DNA of 16,883 bases from Nitriliruptorales bacterium (lineage in GTDB: Bacteria; Actinomycetota; Nitriliruptoria; Euzebyales; Egibacteraceae), in the NCBI GenBank assembly GCA_007119305.1, contig SKPY01000328.1, positions 1 to 16,883 of the forward strand. The letters are read 5' to 3'. Every line of letters starts with the position of its first letter. Positions within the stretch are counted from its first letter, which is position 1. Below, one piece after another: positions 14,339 through 16,883 of the stretch. Under the pieces are notes generated by a model. That model was not told the DNA's origin and did not search any database. It worked only from the letters and a program-made list of their open reading frames with translations. The position numbers were made by a program, and so were the translations under genes.

Positions 14339-15433
14339 ATGGAGCAATCGACGCTGCACCGTGCGCGTGCCGGCATGCGCGCCCGCGACGTAGATGCGCT
14401 GCTCGTCGGACCGGGAGCCGATCTGCGCTATCTGACGGGGTATCACGCGCTGCCGCTCGAGCGGCTCACCCTGCTCGTCGTGCGCGCCGAGGGGCCGCAC
14501 ACGCTCATCGTGCCGACCCTGGAGCGCGCCCGGGCGGAAGCGGCGGGCCTGCCAGACGAGGTGACGCTCGTGGACGTGGGCGAGACCGACGATCCCTACG
14601 CTGCGGTCACGGACGCCCTGCGCGGGGTGAGGGCCAGCCCGCGCCTCGCCGTGGGAGACCGCCTGTGGGCCACGTTCCTGCTCGCGCTGCAAGCTGCGCT
14701 GCCGGACGCACGCTGGTTGCGCGCGTCGCACATCACCCGCGAGCTGCGGATGCGCAAGACCGCTCGCGAGATCGCCGCCCTGCGCCGCGCAGGCGCCGCC
14801 ATCGACCGGGTGCACGAGCGCATCCCTGACCTTCTGCGCCCCGGTCGCGCCGAGGCGGAGGTGGGCCGCGACATTGCCGACGCCATCCTCGACGAGGGAC
14901 ACGAAAGCGTGAACTTCGTCATCGTCGGCTCGGGCCCGAACGGGGCGAGCCCCCACCACGAGACCGGGCCGCGCCGCCTCGAACGCGGTGACCCGGTGGT
15001 GATCGACATCGGGGGCACGCTCGACGGCTACTGCTCCGACTGCACCCGCACGTACGTCGTCGGCGCCGCACCGGGCGGGTTCGACGCGGCGCACACCGCC
15101 CTCGAGCGAGCGCAGGCCGCCGCCTGCGCAGCCGTGCGTCCCGGGGTTGCTGCCGAGGCTGTTGACGCCGCCGCTCGCGACCTGCTCGCCGAGGCGGGTT
15201 ACGGCGAGGCGTTCATCCACCGGACCGGCCACGGCATCGGGCTTGAGGAGCACGAGGAGCCCTACATCGTCGCCGGCAACGACCTTCCGTTGGCGGTCGG
15301 CATGACCTTCTCGATCGAGCCCGGGGTCTACCTGCCGGGTCGGTTCGGGATGCGGATCGAGGACATCGTCGTCGTGACCGAGGACGGGTACGAGCGGTTG
15401 AACACGCTTGACAGGGCTCCGGTGGTCGTGTGA
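14339..15433 (+). CDS. M24-family metallopeptidase (Xaa-Pro dipeptidase/aminopeptidase-like)
   Basis: A cytoplasmic dinuclear-metal peptidase of the pita-bread fold that would cleave Xaa-Pro bonds in short peptides. The 364-residue product has a creatinase-type N-terminal domain (about 1-130, LLVGPGADLRYLTGYHALPL) and a catalytic domain with all five expected metal ligands. These are Asp223 (VVIDIGG), Asp234 (CSDCTRTYV), His298 (TGHGIGLEEHEEP), Glu327 (FSIEPGVY) and Glu341 (RIEDIV). Length and order match PepQ/YpdF-like enzymes, and M. tuberculosis PepE is encoded near helY in a similar position. Start ATG 14339 is preferred because of the TATGAT box 7 bases upstream; ATG 14327 would add four residues. 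The stop overlaps the next gene in GTGA. The exact substrate (Xaa-Pro dipeptides or longer peptides) is not determinable. Confidence 0.92.
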   Translation: MEQSTLHRARAGMRARDVDALLVGPGADLRYLTGYHALPLERLTLLVVRAEGPHTLIVPTLERARAEAAGLPDEVTLVDVGETDDPYAAVTDALRGVRASPRLAVGDRLWATFLLALQAALPDARWLRASHITRELRMRKTAREIAALRRAGAAIDRVHERIPDLLRPGRAEAEVGRDIADAILDEGHESVNFVIVGSGPNGASPHHETGPRRLERGDPVVIDIGGTLDGYCSDCTRTYVVGAAPGGFDAAHTALERAQAAACAAVRPGVAAEAVDAAARDLLAEAGYGEAFIHRTGHGIGLEEHEEPYIVAGNDLPLAVGMTFSIEPGVYLPGRFGMRIEDIVVVTEDGYERLNTLDRAPVVV

Positions 15434-16572
15434 GCGGCACGGACGGCGCGCTCGCCCCCGAGCAGCGCCAGCTCATCGAGCTCGTGCGTGCGGTCGCCGC
15501 TGCGGAGCTCGCGCCGCGCGCCGCGCCCGACGACCAGGCGAGCGCCTTCCCTAAAGACCTGTTCGACCAGCTCGCGGCGCTGGATCTCGCCGGGCTTCCC
15601 TTCGCCGAGGAGGACGGTGGCGGCGGCCAGCCCTACGGGGTGTACCTGCAGGTGCTCGAGGAGGTGGCGCGGTGCCACGCGGTCGTGGCGCTCACCCTGT
15701 CGGTGCACGCCCTGGCGACGTGGGCGGTGGCCGCGTACGCGCGCCCGCAGCTGCGCGCGCGGGTGCTGCCCGAGCTGACCGCCGGCCGGTGGCTCGCGGC
15801 CTACTGCCTGTCCGAACCGCACAGCGGCTCGGACGCGGCCGCCCTGTCGACGCGCGCCGAGCAGGACGGTGACGCGTACGTGCTCACGGGCACGAAGGCC
15901 TGGGTCACGCACGCCGGACACGCGGACGTCTACGTCGTGTTCGCGCGCACCGACCCTGCCAAGACCCGGGGGGTGAGCGCGTTCTGCGTGGAGGCGTCCA
16001 CCCCCGGGCTCGAGGTGGCGCCGCCCGAACGCAAGATGGGCCTGCGCGCATCGCCGACCGCACAGCTGCTGCTGGACGGGGCGCGCGTACCCGCGGCGCA
16101 CCGGCTGGGCGCGGAGGGCGAGGGCTTCCCGATCGCGCTGGCGGCCCTCGACGGGGGCCGGCTCGGCATCGCCGCGTGTGCCGTCGGCCTGGCCCAGGCC
16201 GCGTGCGACCACGCGACGGCGTACGCGCGCGAGCGCGAGCAGTTCGGCCAGCGGATCGGCGACTTCCAGGGCATCCAGTTCATGCTCGCGGACATGGCCA
16301 CGAGCGTCGCTGCAGCGCGTGCCCTGTACCGCGAGGCCGCTGCCCGTCGCGACGCCGCCGAACCCCACCGGCGGCTGGCGTCCATGGCGAAGCTGCTCGC
16401 CACCGATGCGGCCATGCAGGCCACCACGGATGCCGTGCAGGTCCTCGGCGGCTACGGCTACACGGAGGACTACCCCGTGGAGCGGCTGCTGCGGGAGGCC
16501 AAGGTCATGCAGATCTTCGAGGGCACGAACCAGATCCAACGGGTGGTGATCGCCCGTGACCTGCTCGGCTGA
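15430..16572 (+). CDS. Acyl-CoA dehydrogenase (FAD-dependent)
   Basis: A soluble flavoenzyme that introduces a 2,3-double bond into acyl-CoA, passing electrons to electron-transfer flavoprotein. The 380-residue product has the normal family length. It shows the FAD-binding YCLSEPHSGSDA signature (125-136), WVTHAGHADVYVVFART, RKMGLRASPTAQLLLDGARVP and the C-terminal helical domain with REREQFGQRIGDFQGIQFMLADM. The second signature QVLGGYGYTEDYPVERLLREAK is followed by IFEGTNQIQR, where Glu364 is the expected catalytic base (short-chain-type position). All key residues are present. Chain length is unknown; short- or branched-chain acyl-CoA is likely by motif. The GTG start at 15430 overlaps the peptidase stop by four bases, so translation is probably coupled. 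The pairing of a peptidase and an acyl-CoA dehydrogenase is functionally unexplained. Confidence 0.94.
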   Translation: MSGTDGALAPEQRQLIELVRAVAAAELAPRAAPDDQASAFPKDLFDQLAALDLAGLPFAEEDGGGGQPYGVYLQVLEEVARCHAVVALTLSVHALATWAVAAYARPQLRARVLPELTAGRWLAAYCLSEPHSGSDAAALSTRAEQDGDAYVLTGTKAWVTHAGHADVYVVFARTDPAKTRGVSAFCVEASTPGLEVAPPERKMGLRASPTAQLLLDGARVPAAHRLGAEGEGFPIALAALDGGRLGIAACAVGLAQAACDHATAYAREREQFGQRIGDFQGIQFMLADMATSVAAARALYREAAARRDAAEPHRRLASMAKLLATDAAMQATTDAVQVLGGYGYTEDYPVERLLREAKVMQIFEGTNQIQRVVIARDLLG

Positions 16573-16590
16573 GCCCGGGACGGTGGTGGC

Positions 16591-16883
16591 GTGACCGAGC
16601 ACGTGTGCGTGGATTGCGGCACGACGTTCGCGTTGTCAGCGGCCGTGCGTGAGCAGTACCCGGGTTGGGCGCCCAAACGCTGCCGGGCGTGTCACGCTCG
16701 GCACACGGGGCGGTCCAGCGCGGGGGCTGCGCGCCGTGTCGAGGAGGACCTGACCCTGGAAGAGGTTCTACAGCGCCACCACGGCGGACCCGACGACGGG
16801 GTCTTCACCGACGGGGCGGCGGATCCCAATCCCGGCCCCGGGGGGTGGGGGGCGGTGTACGTCGTGGCCGGCGCGGTCGTGGA
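16591..16883 (+). CDS. RNase H-family protein with N-terminal zinc ribbon (3' truncated)
   Basis: The visible 97 residues start at GTG 16591, 18 bases after the acyl-CoA dehydrogenase. The N-terminal part carries CVDCG (Cys6, Cys9) and KRCRACH (Cys31, Cys34), a four-cysteine zinc ribbon resembling the 'probable zinc-ribbon' type with PKRC near its second knuckle. A variable linker follows, then VFTDGAADPNPGPGGWGAVY, the first strand and turn of RNase HI with the catalytic aspartate in TDG and the conserved NPGPGGWGAV. RNase HI degrades RNA in RNA-DNA hybrids. The remaining active-site residues (Glu, two Asp) lie beyond the window, so activity cannot be confirmed. The ribosome site is weak, so the start is moderately sure. 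Confidence 0.85.
   Translation, partial: MTEHVCVDCGTTFALSAAVREQYPGWAPKRCRACHARHTGRSSAGAARRVEEDLTLEEVLQRHHGGPDDGVFTDGAADPNPGPGGWGAVYVVAGAVV

Overview
The window is about 70% GC and tightly packed, almost all on the + strand. It carries a core actinobacterial locus: the Pup-proteasome genes followed by the pafA / pafB-pafC / tatA / tatC / helY neighbourhood known from Mycobacterium tuberculosis and relatives. The 20S proteasome, Pup ligase PafA and paired WYL regulators together point to Actinomycetota. The inserted genes and the lack of mycobacterial detail suggest a lineage outside the Mycobacteriales, possibly a deep-branching class, but I cannot fix the taxon from sequence alone.

Layout: (1) 1-1162, the 3' part of prcB and a complete prcA; pup, dop and mpa/arc would be expected just upstream, outside the window. 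(2) 1225-2610, a membrane-anchored protein with a Pro/Thr-rich stalk and an HExxH metallopeptidase signature, not recognised as a standard proteasome-locus gene. (3) 2706-4061, pafA. (4) 4071-6437, on the minus strand and convergent with pafA, a class A penicillin-binding protein with a PASTA domain. It separates pafA from pafBC. (5) 6610-8483, pafB-pafC, overlapping ATGA, divergent from the PBP gene. (6) 8683-9712, a zinc-ribbon protein, a small membrane/coiled-coil protein and tatA. (7) 9767-13317, tatC and a Ski2-like HelY helicase, overlapping GTGA. (8) 13380-14303, a lipid/diacylglycerol kinase-family gene whose putative -10 overlaps a 16-bp perfect palindrome. (9) 14339-16572, an M24 (Xaa-Pro dipeptidase-like) peptidase overlapping an acyl-CoA dehydrogenase by GTGA. 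(10) 16591 to the end, an RNase H-family protein with an N-terminal zinc ribbon, cut by the window edge.

Functionally the window combines regulated proteolysis (PrcBA, PafA), its neighbouring DNA-damage regulators (PafB/PafC), protein export (TatA/TatC), nucleic-acid processing (HelY, RNase H), envelope building (PBP) and peptide/lipid metabolism. Much of this order is conserved housekeeping synteny. The unusual parts are the metallopeptidase inside the proteasome locus, the inverted PBP gene between pafA and pafBC, a recurring promoter layout with TAnnnT only 7-9 nt before the start codon (suggesting leaderless transcripts), and the palindromic candidate operator before the kinase gene. No gene-free stretch exceeds 300 bases. 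The largest gaps (8484-8682, 9025-9204 and the divergent 6438-6609) are described in the features. I saw no tRNA, rRNA, CRISPR array, insertion sequence or attachment site.
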